Below, one piece after another: positions 27,231 through 35,034 of a DNA stretch of 64,000 nt (positions are counted from its first letter, which is position 1; every line of letters begins with the position of its first letter). Source of the DNA: Halarcobacter anaerophilus (lineage in GTDB: Bacteria > Campylobacterota > Campylobacteria > Campylobacterales > Arcobacteraceae); assembly GCF_006459125.1 (NCBI RefSeq), contig NZ_CP041070.1:1302001-1366000 (forward strand), written 5' to 3'. The translations under genes were made by a program, and so were the position numbers. The notes beneath the pieces were generated by a model. It was not told where the DNA came from and did not search any database. It saw nothing but the letters and a program-made list of their open reading frames with translations.

Positions 27231-27266
27231 AAAATATTTATTATTATATTAAAAATAATATATTTT
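27231..27266. promoter_or_regulatory. AT-rich inverted repeat in the LysR-YeiH divergent promoter
   Basis: AAAATAT (27231-27237) and ATATTTT (27260-27266) flank further partly symmetric ATTATT/AATAAT blocks, in the interval from which both genes are transcribed. It is in the right place for LysR binding, but the base composition makes chance symmetry likely. Confidence 0.3.
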
Positions 27267-27320
27267 ACAAATAAAATCCATAGTGATATACTTCGGATTA
27301 AATTTAACTAAAGGATTTAT

Positions 27321-28349
27321 ATGTTTAGTAAAGAAAACCGTGCAGACACCATAAGCGGAATACTTTTTGTTGCACTTTTTGCCTGTGCAGCAACATTTCT
27401 TGCAGATTTTCAAGTTTTTAAAAGCTTAGGAATAAGCCCACTTATTATTGGAATTGTGTTAGGGATGATTTATGCAAATACTTTAAAAAACAGATTACCT
27501 AAAGAGTGGCTTCCCGGAATTGCTTTCTCAGGGAAAACAATACTTAGAACAGGAATTGTTTTTTATGGATTCAGACTTACTTTTCAAAGTATAGAAGCAG
27601 TAGGACTTAGCGGAATCGTTGTAAGTTGTATGGTAGTTGCTTTTACTTTTATCTTAGGATATTTTGTAGGAGTTAAAATATTAAAATTAGATAGAGATAC
27701 AACAATTTTAACAAGTGCAGGAAGTTCAATCTGCGGAGCGGCAGCAGTTTTGGCAACTGAACCTATTATAAAAGCTCCTGCATATAAAAGTGCAATTGCA
27801 GTATCAACAGTGGTTATCTTTGGAACAATTGCAATGTTTTTGTATCCTTTTTTATATAAAGCCGGATTTATCCCTTTTGATGCAAAAACTATGGGAATTT
27901 TTATTGGTGGAACAATTCATGAAGTAGCCCATGTTGTTGCAGCGGGAAATGCTATAAACGCAGATGCAAGCTCAAATGCAATTATCGTAAAAATGATTAG
28001 AGTTATGCTTTTGGCTCCATTTTTGATTATATTGTCAATTTGGCTGGCAAGTACTGCAAAAAATACGGTAAAAGGGGAGAGAGGGAAAATTACAATTCCT
28101 TGGTTTGCAGTTATGTTTATAGTAATGGTAGGATTTAACTCTTTTAACTTTTTACCTCTTGAAGCAATAGATGTTATAAACGGACTAGATACTTTTGCTT
28201 TAACAATGGCAATGAGTGCTTTGGGTATGGGTACAAGTTTTGATAAGTTTAAAGATGTGGGAGCAAAACCTGTTTATCTTGCTTTTATTCTGTTTTTATG
28301 GCTTATTTTCGGGGGATTTGCAATCGTACAATTTGCGGTTACTTTATAA
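27321..28349 (+). CDS. yeiH: YeiH-family putative sulfate/sulfite exporter
   Basis: The 342-residue membrane protein has about ten helices and UPF0324/YeiH blocks: IGIVLGMIYANTL, LRTGIVFYGFRLTFQSI, LTSAGSSICGAAAVLATEPI and GGTIHEVAHVVAAG, with MSALGMGTSFDKFKDVG near the end. The start is set by AAAGGA before the ATG. With a TSUP permease 56 nt downstream and a LysR gene divergent, export of sulfite or related sulfur anions is a reasonable guess. Confidence 0.85.
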   Translation: MFSKENRADTISGILFVALFACAATFLADFQVFKSLGISPLIIGIVLGMIYANTLKNRLPKEWLPGIAFSGKTILRTGIVFYGFRLTFQSIEAVGLSGIVVSCMVVAFTFILGYFVGVKILKLDRDTTILTSAGSSICGAAAVLATEPIIKAPAYKSAIAVSTVVIFGTIAMFLYPFLYKAGFIPFDAKTMGIFIGGTIHEVAHVVAAGNAINADASSNAIIVKMIRVMLLAPFLIILSIWLASTAKNTVKGERGKITIPWFAVMFIVMVGFNSFNFLPLEAIDVINGLDTFALTMAMSALGMGTSFDKFKDVGAKPVYLAFILFLWLIFGGFAIVQFAVTL

Positions 28350-28405
28350 GATTTGATTTAAGAGAAGAAGTGCTAACATTTTAAATACAAAAAATAGGAT
28401 TTTTA

Positions 28406-29209
28406 ATGTTAGGCTTTGAATCTATTGTTCTTTATATTTTACTTGGTTGTTTCGTAGGTGTTGCTGCTGGTTTACTTGGAATCGGCGGGGGAGGAATTAT
28501 TGTTCCTTCTCTTACGGCTATATTTTTAATGCAGGGAATGGATAGTGAAAATATTGTTCATGTTGCACTTGGTACTTCTATGGCAACTATAGTCGTAACT
28601 TCAATTTCCAGTTTAAAAGCTCACCATAAAAAAGGCGGAGTTCTTTGGAATGTTGTTAAAATGATGACGCCCGGAATTATTATAGGTACCTTTTTTGCCA
28701 CTTTTTTAGCCTCTTTTTTAAGCTCACTTTATTTGTCAATATTTTTCTCAATCTTTATGGCATATGTATCTTTGCAAATGTTTATAAATAAAAAACCAAA
28801 ACCAAGCAGAAAACTGGCAAATCCAAAAGTTCAGTTTGCCTCAGGAACACTGATCGGTGCAATATCGGCTATGGTATCTATCGGTGGAGGTTCTCTTACC
28901 GTGCCTTATCTTGTTTGGCAGAATGTAGAAGTAAAAAAAGCCATAGGAACAAGTGCCGCAGTAGGTTTTCCAATAGCAGTAAGCGGAACATTGGGATATA
29001 TAATAAACGGTTGGAGTAATACCGATATGTCAAGTCTTATGTTTGGTTTCGTATCTCTTCCTGCATTTTTCTTTATAGCAATTTGCAGTTATTTTACAGC
29101 ACCTATTGGAGTAAAACTTGCTCATACTTTGCCTGTAAATGTTGTCAAAAAAATATTTTCTTTGCTTTTAATTTCATTAAGTCTTAAAATGCTTTTTTCT
29201 TTTATTTAG
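28406..29209 (+). CDS. TSUP (TauE/SafE) family sulfite-type exporter
   Basis: This 267-residue membrane protein has two TSUP repeats: GCFVGVAAGLLGIGGGGIIVPSL with HVALGTSMATIVVTSISS in the first half, and GTLIGAISAMVSIGGGSLTVPYL with KKAIGTSAAVGFPIAVSGT in the second. The GIGGGG and IGGGS loops are characteristic. Its position directly after yeiH, behind the same divergent LysR regulator, suggests a shared sulfur-anion efflux function. Confidence 0.88.
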   Translation: MLGFESIVLYILLGCFVGVAAGLLGIGGGGIIVPSLTAIFLMQGMDSENIVHVALGTSMATIVVTSISSLKAHHKKGGVLWNVVKMMTPGIIIGTFFATFLASFLSSLYLSIFFSIFMAYVSLQMFINKKPKPSRKLANPKVQFASGTLIGAISAMVSIGGGSLTVPYLVWQNVEVKKAIGTSAAVGFPIAVSGTLGYIINGWSNTDMSSLMFGFVSLPAFFFIAICSYFTAPIGVKLAHTLPVNVVKKIFSLLLISLSLKMLFSFI

Positions 29210-29237
29210 ATACAATCGCGATATTAAAAGGATATAA

Positions 29238-30338
29238 ATGACTATTATAGAACTATTTCAAAAACTATTAAGATTTAAATCACTAACTCCAAATGATGAC
29301 GGAGCTTTTGATTTTATACAAGAGTATTTGGGAGATACTTGGCAATGTATAAAAGTAGATATGCAAGGTGTGAAAAATAGATTTTATTATAAAAAATTTA
29401 ATGACAAGCCTCAACATCTCTGTTTTGCCGGACATATAGACGTAGTTCCCGTTGGAAACGGCTGGGAAGTAGACCCTTTTGCAGCAGAAGTTGTAGATGG
29501 AGTAATAACAGCAAGAGGAGCTCAAGATATGAAAAGCGGTGATGCGGCTTTTCTTTATGCTTGTAAAAATGCCGAAAATTTTGACGGAACTTTAAGTATT
29601 TTAATGACTTCCGATGAAGAGGGAGAAGGAACTTACGGAACAATAAAAATGCTTGAACACCTAAAAAGCATAAATATGATTCCAAATTTTGCCGTTGTGG
29701 CAGAACCAACTTGTGAAGAGGTTTTCGGAGATGCCATAAAAGTAGGACGTAGAGGAAGTATAAACGGATATATAAACATAAAAGGGAAACAAGGACATGC
29801 TGCATATCCTGATAAATGTATAAATCCCGTTCACAACTTCGCAACTATTTTACCTAAAATAGCTGGACATAATCTTGATGATGGAGATGAATACTTTGCT
29901 CCATCTAAAATGGTAATTACGGACATAAGAGGTGGAATGGAAGTTACAAACGTAACACCAAATGAACTAAAACTAATGTTTAATGTAAGAAACTCTACAA
30001 ATACAACAAGAGAGAGTGTAGAAGAGTTTATCCATGAAAATTTAAAAGGCTTGGATTATGAGTTTAGAACAACCCAAGGTTCTTTTCCTTTTGTAACAAA
30101 CAAAGAATCAAAAGTCGTAAAGGCTATGGAAACCTCTATTGAAAAAATTTTGAAAGTAAAAACAAAACATAGTACGGCAGGTGGAACAAGTGATGCTAGA
30201 TACTTTGGTGCTTACGGTATAGAAGCCATAGAGTTTGGAGTAATAAACGACACCATCCATAGTGTAGGAGAAAGAACTACAGTAAAAGAGGTAGAAGGAC
30301 TTGGAAAAGTTTTTGAAGATTTGATTCAAAACTTTTAA
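29238..30338 (+). CDS. dapE: Succinyl-diaminopimelate desuccinylase
   Basis: M20 metallopeptidase-family enzyme of 366 residues. Metal ligands are visible at H66 and D68 (FAGHIDVVP), D97 (RGAQDMKSG) and the E127-E128 pair (SDEEGEG). GGTSDARYF near the C-terminus is the DapE-specific segment. It hydrolyses N-succinyl-LL-diaminopimelate in lysine and peptidoglycan precursor synthesis. AAAAGGA sits before the ATG and a TACAAT box in the short gap after the TSUP gene may provide its own promoter. Confidence 0.94.
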   Translation: MTIIELFQKLLRFKSLTPNDDGAFDFIQEYLGDTWQCIKVDMQGVKNRFYYKKFNDKPQHLCFAGHIDVVPVGNGWEVDPFAAEVVDGVITARGAQDMKSGDAAFLYACKNAENFDGTLSILMTSDEEGEGTYGTIKMLEHLKSINMIPNFAVVAEPTCEEVFGDAIKVGRRGSINGYINIKGKQGHAAYPDKCINPVHNFATILPKIAGHNLDDGDEYFAPSKMVITDIRGGMEVTNVTPNELKLMFNVRNSTNTTRESVEEFIHENLKGLDYEFRTTQGSFPFVTNKESKVVKAMETSIEKILKVKTKHSTAGGTSDARYFGAYGIEAIEFGVINDTIHSVGERTTVKEVEGLGKVFEDLIQNF

Positions 30339-30360
30339 ATATAAAAAGAACATTAATTCT

Positions 30361-30381
30361 GAGGTCGAAATTTTCGACTTC
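30361..30381 (+). terminator. Hairpin downstream of dapE
   Basis: GAGGTCGAAA and TTTCGACTTC pair with one G-U wobble to form a compact stem 22 nt after the dapE stop. There is no T-run behind it, so it is a weak terminator or an RNA-end-protecting hairpin. Confidence 0.4.
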
Positions 30382-30665
30382 AAAATTGTCTATAAATACA
30401 TAATACTTAATATAACAACGCAGGCTAAAATTTAAACTAAGACTATTTATCAAAACAATATTTCGAGAATTTATTTTCTTTTCTTTATATGTAAATTTAA
30501 GCAAAATTTTTAATATTTCACGATTTTGTTGAATCTTTTATCTTCAAAGTGTAACAGTTTTCAATACAAGTGTAAGTTACAATTTTTTTGTGACCTTACC
30601 TTTAGGTTTTTTTACGGTGGGTAATTATTACTTAAACACATATAAGATATGAAAAAGGAGAAGAA
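30382..30665 (+). promoter_or_regulatory. Long non-coding leader of the unknown paralog pair
   Basis: No ORF with an RBS is seen here. The proximal part holds GTGTAACAG and GTGTAAGTTAC about 20 nt apart (30549-30580), a repeated GTGTAA motif that also forms a GTAAC/GTTAC inverted pair. A strong AAAAAGGAGAAGAA ribosome binding site follows just before the ATG at 30666. Its length and repeated motif suggest dedicated regulation, possibly by the response regulator encoded at 32761. That link is inference. Confidence 0.35.
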
Positions 30666-31847
30666 ATGAGTTCAATTCAAGAATCAATGGATACACTTAC
30701 AGCACAATGGTATAATGCAACTGTAACAGGTTTAGGACTAAGTCCCGATCAATTCCAGCTTTATCAAGGGACAGAATCTGTGATGAGTACATCCCAAGAA
30801 ATGTGGGCTATTTTCAATGCTATACCTCCAAAGTCAATTAATAACTATTATAATCCAAGTCAAAATAACCAGTTTGCAGGTAATTATGATGCAATATTAG
30901 GTTCTCTTAAACCTGCCTCAAATAGTGACTTTATTGATTGTATGGGAGATTATTATAGTGCTTGGAATGATTATTTTACTGAATATACAAAAAACAATCC
31001 TTTGGGTAGTGATACAGGTGAAAATGTTAAAACTATTACCTCTGTATTTACCAATTGGGCAGCAGTAAATGCTCCGGGTAAAGCAGGGTGCCTTAATGGT
31101 TTGACAAAAATATATATCGACCCAATAAACCAGGCTAATGTAAAGTTTGCATTGGCAGGAGATAAATATGCTTGGGATAGAACTATTGATAATCTAAACT
31201 CAGCTTTAGCTAGTGCTCCAAAGAAAACATTTTCTATGGATAGCAAAACTCAAAGCAGTGAAGTAAAACATACTTGGGCGGGTGGTAATACCTCTTTCTT
31301 TTTTGATATTTTCTCTTTTGGTGGAGGGGCTAGTTATGATAAACTTTCTCAAAAGGTTACTACTAGCGGGTTAAATATAGAAGTAACTTATGATCATGTT
31401 ACTACATTTGCAGCAGGACCATTAAGTCAAGCAAGCAGTAGTCCTGTCTTAAAAGATTATTATCCTTGGTATCTTAGTGCAGCACTTGCTTTAGCATACC
31501 AAACAAAAGATAATACTCTATGGAGTCCAACCGGTCGTACTTCATGGGAAAAAGAGTTTGGAGAAAATGGGACTTTTCAAAGAACAGCTTCAAGTATTGT
31601 TGCTGTTAATGGTATAACAAGTACGATGACATCTACAGCTACTTTTGATAAATCTGAACAAGAAACAATTAAAGGTGCGGCTAAAACCGGTATTTGGCCA
31701 TTTTTTAATATAAATGGTTCAGGCGGTTCAGAGACAACTGTTACTTTTAGTGATGAAGGTACATTTACAATCAAAACTACTTTACCTCTTGGAAACCCTC
31801 AAATTATCGGAGTTTTACAATCTCCTATGTCAAAACAATTTGGGTAA
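30666..31847 (+). CDS. Unknown protein A of a paralogous pair, no signal peptide
   Basis: I do not recognise this 393-residue protein. It has no signal peptide, no membrane helix and few charged residues; it is rich in Ser, Thr, Gly and aromatics. Conserved blocks shared with the neighbour at 31908 are YYNPSQNNQF, DKYAWDRTIDNLNSALA, YDHVTTFAAGPLSQ, YYPWYLSAALALAY and WEKEFGENGTFQR. A Gly/Phe-rich beta stretch (about 200-235, with FFFDIFSFGGGASYD) and a C-terminal block WPFFNINGSGG ... LPLGNPQIIGVLQSP are absent or reduced in the neighbour. The strong RBS indicates abundant product. The alternating-polarity beta segments could mean membrane insertion or a beta-rich binding fold, but nothing proves it. 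Confidence 0.85.
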   Translation: MSSIQESMDTLTAQWYNATVTGLGLSPDQFQLYQGTESVMSTSQEMWAIFNAIPPKSINNYYNPSQNNQFAGNYDAILGSLKPASNSDFIDCMGDYYSAWNDYFTEYTKNNPLGSDTGENVKTITSVFTNWAAVNAPGKAGCLNGLTKIYIDPINQANVKFALAGDKYAWDRTIDNLNSALASAPKKTFSMDSKTQSSEVKHTWAGGNTSFFFDIFSFGGGASYDKLSQKVTTSGLNIEVTYDHVTTFAAGPLSQASSSPVLKDYYPWYLSAALALAYQTKDNTLWSPTGRTSWEKEFGENGTFQRTASSIVAVNGITSTMTSTATFDKSEQETIKGAAKTGIWPFFNINGSGGSETTVTFSDEGTFTIKTTLPLGNPQIIGVLQSPMSKQFG

Positions 31848-31859
31848 TATTTATTTATG

Positions 31860-31886
31860 AAGAGTTCTTTTATATTAAGAACTCTT
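31860..31886 (+). terminator. Hairpin between the two unknown paralogs
   Basis: AAGAGTTCTT, a 7-nt loop and AAGAACTCTT form a 10-bp stem followed by TATTATAA. It sits 12 nt after the first gene's stop and 21 nt before the second gene's ATG. It could attenuate the downstream gene, giving much more of protein A than of protein B. Confidence 0.55.
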
Positions 31887-31907
31887 TATTATAAACTAAG
31901 TATTTAA

Positions 31908-32756
31908 ATGAATATTATAAAAAAACTTTTTTTTATTTACCTTTTTTTATTTAGTAACTATTTATTAAGTCAACCGCTTGCTTTAGGAAATGATAAAGTT
32001 ATAAAGTTTTGGCATAAAGAGTTATCTAAATATTTAAATATAAAAGAGGAAAGATTAAAGTTAGTTCCTCAATTTATGGTTTTAGACGGTACTTCTTTTT
32101 CTTTATGGAATACTTTTAATGCAACCTCAAATTATAGTTCAACTATCTATTTTGATCCAAGTCAAAATAATCAATTTTCTTCAGATTATAATATTGTGAT
32201 ATACAATTATCTTGTAGAACCTATTATCGATAAAAGTTGTAATATAAACGATGCAATTTTAAAATACATTGATGCAGATGGAAAATATGCTTGGGATAAA
32301 ACTATCGATAATTTAAATAGTGAACTTGCCAAAAGTGATCCAATCTCTTTTAACTCTGAAGTTAATACTCCAATTGATGACAATAATTCTTTTGAAATAA
32401 TAAAAATAGACCTATCTTATAAGCATCTATTGGTTTTTTACTCTTATCCTTATAGTCAAGTAAAAGAACCCTTTGCGAGTGGTTATAAACCTTGGTTTAC
32501 CCCTTGTATACTAAAAAAAGCTTACAACAACAAAGAGTTTAAACAATGGGAAGAGATATTTGGGAAAACTGGATTTTTACAATATATCACGGTAGGGTTT
32601 GTAATAGCTAAAGAGGGAAGTACTTGTATAAAGGTCTATAAAAGTTCAAAGCCAGATAGCTCACCTACCTTTTCAAGTTGTGTAGATAATGATGAGTCTC
32701 CTTTTATCATAGCAGCAATAGTTTATACTATAGATGATTTTGTAAATGATAAATAA
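31908..32756 (+). CDS. Unknown protein B of a paralogous pair, secreted
   Basis: This 282-residue protein starts with a clear signal peptide (NIIKKLFFIYLFLFSNYLLSQ). It repeats, in order, the blocks of protein A: FDPSQNNQF, GKYAWDKTIDNLNSELA, YKHLLVFYSYPYSQ, YKPWFTPCILKKAY, WEEIFGKTGFLQY and SPFIIAAIVY. It is about 110 residues shorter because the Gly-rich and C-terminal inserts are missing. Cysteines at KSCNINDA, TPCILKK, STCIKV and SSCVDN could form disulfides in the periplasm. No strong RBS is present, so expression may be low or coupled to gene A. The function is unknown; an exported partner or antagonist of protein A is one possibility. Confidence 0.82.
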   Translation: MNIIKKLFFIYLFLFSNYLLSQPLALGNDKVIKFWHKELSKYLNIKEERLKLVPQFMVLDGTSFSLWNTFNATSNYSSTIYFDPSQNNQFSSDYNIVIYNYLVEPIIDKSCNINDAILKYIDADGKYAWDKTIDNLNSELAKSDPISFNSEVNTPIDDNNSFEIIKIDLSYKHLLVFYSYPYSQVKEPFASGYKPWFTPCILKKAYNNKEFKQWEEIFGKTGFLQYITVGFVIAKEGSTCIKVYKSSKPDSSPTFSSCVDNDESPFIIAAIVYTIDDFVNDK

Positions 32757-32760
32757 CTTT

Positions 32761-33453
32761 TTAAAATTTTATATTTTTATATAGTCTAAATCCATAAGCA
32801 AATACGCTCTCAAACAATCTAAAATTTAATTTTTTTCTTAATCTAAACACCATTAGTCTTATAGCATCATTGCTGATGGGTTCAGCATCCCATACATTGT
32901 TTTCTATAGTATCAAATGAGACAAGAGCGCCTTTTGCTTCAATCAATAAAGTTAAAAATTTTAACTCTTTAGAACTTAATTTTTGAACTTTGTTTTTATA
33001 GTATAGATGTAAGTTTTTATAATCAAAACTGTAATCAAATCCAAGATCAATATATCTTTTATCTAAGTGAAATCTAGTTTGAGTTTTTTTTGATAAACTT
33101 AAGTTAAGTGCGCTTTTTAATTCAGTACTTCTATAAGGTTTGGTAAGGTAAGCAATAGGAGAGGTTTCTAAAGCTTTACTTACTACTTCATCACTTTCAA
33201 CAGCCGTTAGGTATATTACCGGTATATACTCTTTTAAATAGATATCTTTTACTATATCTATTCCATTTTTTTTATCATTTAGTGAAATATCCATAAGTAT
33301 TATATCAGGTTTATTTTTTTTAATACTATTTTTTACTTCAACTTCATTTGAAACTAGATCGGTGATATTAAAACCAAATTTGTTGATTGCTATTTTTAAA
33401 TCTTGTGCAATAATTTGGTTATCTTCTGCAATAAGAACATTTCTTTTCTTCAT
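32761..33453 (-). CDS. OmpR-like response regulator (orphan)
   Basis: The receiver domain (about 5-120) has the acidic pair ED at 10-11, phospho-acceptor D55 (IILMDISLND), T/A switch LTAVE and K in YLTKPYR. A winged-helix DNA-binding domain follows (about 150-228), with LSSKELKFLTLLIEAKGALVSFDTIENNVW and RLMVFRLRKKL. No histidine kinase gene adjoins it. It is convergent with the unknown pair (4-nt gap), which suggests but does not prove a functional link. Confidence 0.9.
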   Translation of the reverse strand: MKKRNVLIAEDNQIIAQDLKIAINKFGFNITDLVSNEVEVKNSIKKNKPDIILMDISLNDKKNGIDIVKDIYLKEYIPVIYLTAVESDEVVSKALETSPIAYLTKPYRSTELKSALNLSLSKKTQTRFHLDKRYIDLGFDYSFDYKNLHLYYKNKVQKLSSKELKFLTLLIEAKGALVSFDTIENNVWDAEPISNDAIRLMVFRLRKKLNFRLFESVFAYGFRLYKNIKF

Positions 33454-33633
33454 TTTACTAGCCTAAATTTTGTAAAGATTATATAGATAATACTATTGAT
33501 TATTTATTATAATCAAAAAAAGTTCCTTAATGCTTAAATATAGTTTGAAAATTGATAAAATTATTATAATTATGATAGATGATAAAAAGGAGTAAAGTTG
33601 ATATATAAACTCTTCTTTTAACTAGATACAGCT

Positions 33634-34173
33634 TTAAAAAACTAAAGCATCTCTTTTAAGGGAGTATATTATCTGATCATAATAAACTCCTTCTAGTTTT
33701 TCTGCATCTTTTTTTAAATTTTTTTCCTCTTTAAACCCGAGTCTTTTAGGTATGGCTTGGCTTTTTTTATTGTGTGTTGCACAATGTATTTCTACTTTTT
33801 TTAATTCAAGATATTCAAACCCTAGTTTTATCAACTCTTTTACACATTTTGTCATAATCCCAAGATTTTCATGCTCTTTATCTAGCCAATAACCTATAAC
33901 ACCTACACCGTTTTCAATACTGTTAAAACCTAAAACACCGACAATATTTTCTTTGTAAAAAATGCTTTGGTGTAAAGCTTCACCTTTTGAAAACTTTTCA
34001 AGCTGTAAAATTATAAATTTTTTAGTATCATCTTTAGTTTTTATTGAGTCTAACCATGGAAGCCATTTTCTTAAAAAATTACGATTTTTATCTGTAAGGG
34101 AAAAAAGCTCATCGGCAAATTTAGGTATAGATAAAAAAACTTTTATATCTTGATCTATGATTCTATAATACAT
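33634..34173 (-). CDS. GNAT-family N-acetyltransferase (RimJ/RimL type)
   Basis: This 179-residue protein has the RimL-like pattern: FLRKWLPWLDSIKT near the N-terminus, then GVIGYWLDKEHENLGIMTKCVKELIKLGFEYLELKKVEIHC and NKKSQAIPKRLGFKEE, which carries the acetyl-CoA binding and Asn/Ser features. Relatives acetylate ribosomal proteins, peptides or antibiotics. The substrate is unknown. The 180-nt gap between this gene and the response regulator (33454-33633) holds a promoter-like stretch and a 7-codon ORF with an RBS, but no convincing gene. Confidence 0.82.
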   Translation of the reverse strand: MYYRIIDQDIKVFLSIPKFADELFSLTDKNRNFLRKWLPWLDSIKTKDDTKKFIILQLEKFSKGEALHQSIFYKENIVGVLGFNSIENGVGVIGYWLDKEHENLGIMTKCVKELIKLGFEYLELKKVEIHCATHNKKSQAIPKRLGFKEEKNLKKDAEKLEGVYYDQIIYSLKRDALVF

Positions 34174-34281
34174 ATCATTAACTCTTTTTGATAAATTTTT
34201 ATCTAAATTATCTCAAAATATACTTAAAATGTAAATACTTATTAAACTCTACAAGACAAGAATAGTGGAAGTTTCCTATGC

Positions 34282-34295
34282 TATAATAGTTTTTA
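34282..34295 (+). promoter_or_regulatory. -10 box adjoining the start codon of the ~210-residue family gene
   Basis: TATAAT at 34282-34287 lies 7 nt before the ATG at 34295. There is no ribosome binding site in front of this ATG, so the mRNA may be leaderless. The spacing is nearly the same as at mutS2. Confidence 0.45.
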
Positions 34296-34924
34296 TGAAT
34301 TTAGAAAAATTAAAAGATTTAGAAGCAGAGTTTTTAGATAGATACCCAAAGGGTTTTAAGGATGAATACTTTTTCCCAACTATGAAAAAGTTTAGTCCCG
34401 AAAAGCTTGAAATATTTGCAAAAGAGGCTTTAAAAAAAGAGAATTTTTCAAATCCTAACTTAGTAGTAGAAGGATTTTTTAAAACAGTTCAAAAGTCTGT
34501 GATGGTATCACTTTTTGATAAATTAAAACTAAGAGATGCCATTATTTCTTTAAACTCCTATGAAAAAGATATGTTAAGTATAGAGATATATGAGCTTTTA
34601 TATGGTAGAAAAAAAGATGGTTTTGAAGGATTGGTTGAGTTTTTAAGTGAATACCAACTTGCAAAGTGGACTATTTTAAGTATAGTTCCATATAGCTTAC
34701 ATAGAAAAAAAGAGTATTTTATAAAGCCCACAACCACAAAAAATATCATCAAATATCTTGAAATAAAAGATGTGGTATATAAACCAAAGCCGAGCTTTGA
34801 GTTTTATAAAAACTATACAAAAACTTTAAATGAAATGAAAAAACATCTTAATAAAAACCTCACCTTTGACAATGCAGTTTTTACAGGATTTTTAAAAGTA
34901 GCTATAGAGATGTGTGAGGAGTAG
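34295..34924 (+). CDS. Conserved protein of unknown function, copy 1
   Basis: This 209-residue soluble protein has a close relative at 40374 in this window. Shared blocks are LEKLKDLEAEFL-x2-YPKGF, KENFS-P, VSLF-K-KLRDAI, YEKDM, LAKWTI, EYFIKPTTTKNI-KY and FTGFL. I recall similar proteins in many bacteria without an assigned function. There are no signal peptide, membrane helix or metal-binding clusters. The frame extends to a GTG at 34265, but that start would precede the TATAAT box, and the paralog aligns from the ATG at 34295. Confidence 0.8.
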   Translation: MNLEKLKDLEAEFLDRYPKGFKDEYFFPTMKKFSPEKLEIFAKEALKKENFSNPNLVVEGFFKTVQKSVMVSLFDKLKLRDAIISLNSYEKDMLSIEIYELLYGRKKDGFEGLVEFLSEYQLAKWTILSIVPYSLHRKKEYFIKPTTTKNIIKYLEIKDVVYKPKPSFEFYKNYTKTLNEMKKHLNKNLTFDNAVFTGFLKVAIEMCEE

Positions 34925-34939
34925 AACTTAATATGTTTT

Positions 34940-34963
34940 AGCCTTAGTAGAATAAGGCTTTTG
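34940..34963 (+). terminator. Short terminator-like hairpin after unknown copy 1
   Basis: AGCCTTA, a 6-nt loop and TAAGGCT followed by TTTTG, 15 nt after the stop codon. The stem is 7 bp. Confidence 0.5.
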
Positions 34964-34964
34964 A

Positions 34965-35024
34965 AGTCATCTTTTACCTTGTTTATAAATAAAATATATT
35001 AGTAATATAGGTTAAAAGATGGCT
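34965..35024. repeat. Imperfect inverted repeat with 31-nt spacer
   Basis: AGTCATCTTTTACC (34965-34978) and GGTTAAAAGATGGCT (35010-35024) pair with one mismatch/wobble and one bulge, around an AT-rich spacer. It lies between convergent genes, just beyond the stop of the CMD-like gene on the minus strand. It may be a terminator for that gene or the remnant of a small element. Confidence 0.4.
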
Positions 35025-35034
35025 TACTTTTTGG

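Noticed and set aside
29398-29844. Minus-strand 148-codon ORF inside dapE
   Set aside because: Antisense shadow of a well-supported metalloenzyme; Leu/His/Tyr-rich composition and no ribosome binding site.
30666-31847. Protein A as a type VI or contact-dependent toxin
   Set aside because: No PAAR, Rhs, VgrG or known toxin-domain motif is visible, and the compartment assignment (cytoplasmic A, exported B) is opposite to a simple effector/immunity layout; left as unknown.
33496-33516. Hairpin TTGATTAT/ATAATCAA in the gap upstream of the response regulator
   Set aside because: 8-bp arms in very AT-rich DNA and no correct terminator geometry for either neighbour; it may be a weak operator but cannot be separated from chance.
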